Positions 62,731 to 64,000 of a stretch of 64,000 nt of DNA are shown here, in pieces. Under the pieces are notes generated by a model. It searched no databases and was not told where the DNA came from. It saw only the letters and a list, made by a program, of their open reading frames with translations. The stretch's first letter is position 1, and every line of letters begins with the position of its first letter. This DNA comes from Streptococcus tangpeifui (GTDB lineage Bacteria; Bacillota; Bacilli; Lactobacillales; Streptococcaceae), in NCBI RefSeq assembly GCF_011038795.1, contig NZ_JAAKDU010000002.1, forward strand, positions 124,001 to 188,000, written 5' to 3'. A program made the position numbers and the translations under genes.

Positions 62731-63180
62731 GAGACCCCTCCAATCTGTTTGAATTCAGGATTTGGTCTGATTTGTCGTCAAATCTCAATTACCTATTACC
62801 TTAACGGAAAATGCAGAAGAAATCAAGTTGATTTGAAAGATTTTTGTAATTTGTAAACAAATACATCCGGCTGGTTAAGAATATTCAAAGAGTGGGACAA
62901 GCTCTAGCGTTGTGCAGTTCATGGAACAGTTGCACTGGCACAGCTGCTTTTGACTTTTGCCTTCAGTCTATCTAGTGTCTAACGGAAATACAGCAGCGCC
63001 TGAGTTAGGTTGGTAGGGTCAAGGGTTTTTGCTCAAGCTTCTACAAGTGCTTTAAATTTTTTTCATTTTTCTGCGGGTAATATGAGGTAGTCTTATCAAG
63101 AACTTTTAATTTCTGAAGCCACTCTAAGGTGTCGTATAGAGTGGCTTTATTTGTGTATCTTAGATTTACGACTTCTTTCC
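62731..63180. other. Gap with degenerate repeat pieces
   Basis: No gene seen. 62889-62990 contains AGAGTGGGACAAG, GTGCAGTTCATGG and CACTGGCACAGCTG, similar to modules of the composite repeat, and TTGGTAGGGTCAAGGG. A terminator-like hairpin follows. Confidence 0.45.
63115..63152 (+). terminator. Intrinsic terminator upstream of dinG
   Basis: AAGCCACTCTA pairs with TAGAGTGGCTT around AGGTGTCGTA, followed by TATTTGT. No gene precedes it on the plus strand nearby; the element suggests an unannotated short transcript or a remnant. Confidence 0.65.
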
Positions 63181-63192
63181 AACTCCTATTCA

Positions 63193-63201
63193 TGCTATAA
63201 T
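63193..63201 (+). promoter_or_regulatory. Extended -10 promoter of dinG
   Basis: TGCTATAAT ending 9 bp before the ATG at 63211. Transcription would start about 63207-63208, giving a leader of only a few bases. No RBS is present (TAGAAACACT precedes the ATG). Confidence 0.65.
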
Positions 63202-63210
63202 AGAAACACT

Positions 63211-64000
63211 ATGACTGACAAGAAACTTGGACGAAAATATGCCGTGGTTGACTTGGAAGCTACCAGTGCTTCGACGACGGCTCAGATTATTCAGGTTGGG
63301 ATTGTCATTGTTGAGCAAGGTCAAATCGTCCAGACCTATGAGACCGATGTCAATCCTCATGAGTACCTGACCAATCATATTATTGAGCTGACGGGAATTA
63401 CAGACCAACAGCTGTCTAAGGCTCCAGACTTTTCTCAGGTGGCTGAAGAAATTTTTGATCTGATTAAAGATTGTATCTTCGTTGCCCACAATGTGAAATT
63501 TGATGCTAATCTCTTGGCAGAACAACTCTTTTTAGAAGGTTATGAATTGCGGACCCCCAGAGTGGATACAGTGGAATTATCACAGGTTTTCTTTCCTACT
63601 CTGGAGCGTTATCGTCTGTCGGATTTGGCCTGGCATTTAGAGTTAAATTTAGAACAGGCCCACACGGCTATAACCGATGCCTATGCTACCGCTCAACTTT
63701 TGCTCAAGCTTCAGGAAAAAATTGCTAGCTTACCTCGCTTAACGGTTGAACGGATTTTGGATTTTGCAGACCATTTGCTTTATGAGTCTCGTCTGGTAAT
63801 CGACGAAATTTATGCTGGTATGGCAGCCGAAGTACCTAAGGAGTTTCTTGATGTCAATAATCTACTTGTGAGAAAAGTAGCTTCCTTGCTGCAAGAGCGT
63901 CATTTATCCGCGGATTTTGCGACCAATTTGGCTCTCTTGGATTTGGAAGATAGGCCAGCTCAGGCGACTTTTGCTCAGGCAATCAGCGATAATTATGACC
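63211..64000 (+). CDS. dinG: DinG-family exonuclease/helicase, N-terminal part (runs off window)
   Basis: First 263 residues of a longer protein; the frame is open to the window edge. N-terminal DnaQ-like exonuclease with DEDD motifs: VVDLEATSAS (D-x-E), HNVKFDANLLAEQL, and HTAITDAYATAQLLL (H-x5-D). In Firmicutes this domain is fused to a DinG/XPD-like superfamily 2 helicase, which would lie beyond the end. The region after residue 180 already matches the linker before the helicase part. Degrades single-stranded DNA or RNA 3'-5'. Start chosen at the ATG next to the promoter; likely leaderless. Confidence 0.88.
   Translation, partial: MTDKKLGRKYAVVDLEATSASTTAQIIQVGIVIVEQGQIVQTYETDVNPHEYLTNHIIELTGITDQQLSKAPDFSQVAEEIFDLIKDCIFVAHNVKFDANLLAEQLFLEGYELRTPRVDTVELSQVFFPTLERYRLSDLAWHLELNLEQAHTAITDAYATAQLLLKLQEKIASLPRLTVERILDFADHLLYESRLVIDEIYAGMAAEVPKEFLDVNNLLVRKVASLLQERHLSADFATNLALLDLEDRPAQATFAQAISDNYD

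Overview
The window looks like the chromosome of a Streptococcus from the mutans group. The grounds are the malolactic locus, a secreted glucan-binding protein with a glucosyltransferase-type signal peptide, gapN next to ptsHI, the arg-nrd-pts-gapN gene order I recall from S. mutans, and mutacin-like double-glycine peptides. DNA is AT-rich. Species cannot be fixed from sequence alone. No rRNA, tRNA, CRISPR array, complete IS or prophage was seen.

Layout: 1-0.65 kb, the end of a sensor histidine kinase. 0.75-4.7 kb, malolactic genes mleP-mleS (minus strand) diverging from mleR. 5.4-7.35 kb, glucan-binding protein. 8.0-9.0 kb, a tRNA methyltransferase fused to a GIY-YIG domain. 9.2-15.8 kb, an accessory island made of a decaying series of small bacteriocin-like peptide genes, each followed by a small membrane (probable immunity) gene and often a recurring terminator; many cassettes are duplicated, frameshifted or nonsense-mutated. 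No transporter, histidine kinase or response regulator lies in the island, so export and control must come from elsewhere. Its right end carries a duplicated 5' end of the U32 protein gene that follows.

16-24.4 kb holds core genes: U32 protein, YdbC-like protein, a membrane protein, and the tightly overlapping operon xseA-xseB-ispA-tlyA-argR-recN. 25.6-30 kb is argCJBD, which makes ornithine from N-acetylglutamate. 30-32 kb has an orphan mutacin-type leader remnant, split LrgB/LrgA-type holin genes and a structured RNA candidate. 32.2-35.9 kb is the class Ib ribonucleotide reductase operon nrdHEF with two NrdR boxes. 37-40.6 kb is ptsHI and gapN (sugar uptake, NADPH-yielding glycolysis). 40.7-48.5 kb has cell-wall genes (GH73 glucosaminidase, two FemXAB transferases with a HAD phosphatase), a PHP hydrolase, tpiA and an HD hydrolase. 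49-52 kb is a P-type cation ATPase behind a yybP-ykoY manganese riboswitch. 52.5-56.8 kb is metE plus a methyltransferase/MTHF-reductase fusion, under a Met-box and an unusual 5'-leader hairpin. 57-62.7 kb has an MBL hydrolase, an ATP-grasp enzyme flanked by two esterases, butA and a CPBP protease. The window ends inside dinG.

Several intergenic gaps contain copies of one composite repeat whose core is an 88-91 bp MITE-like element with 9-bp terminal inverted repeats. Coordinates of genes shorter than 60 codons were worked out by hand translation.
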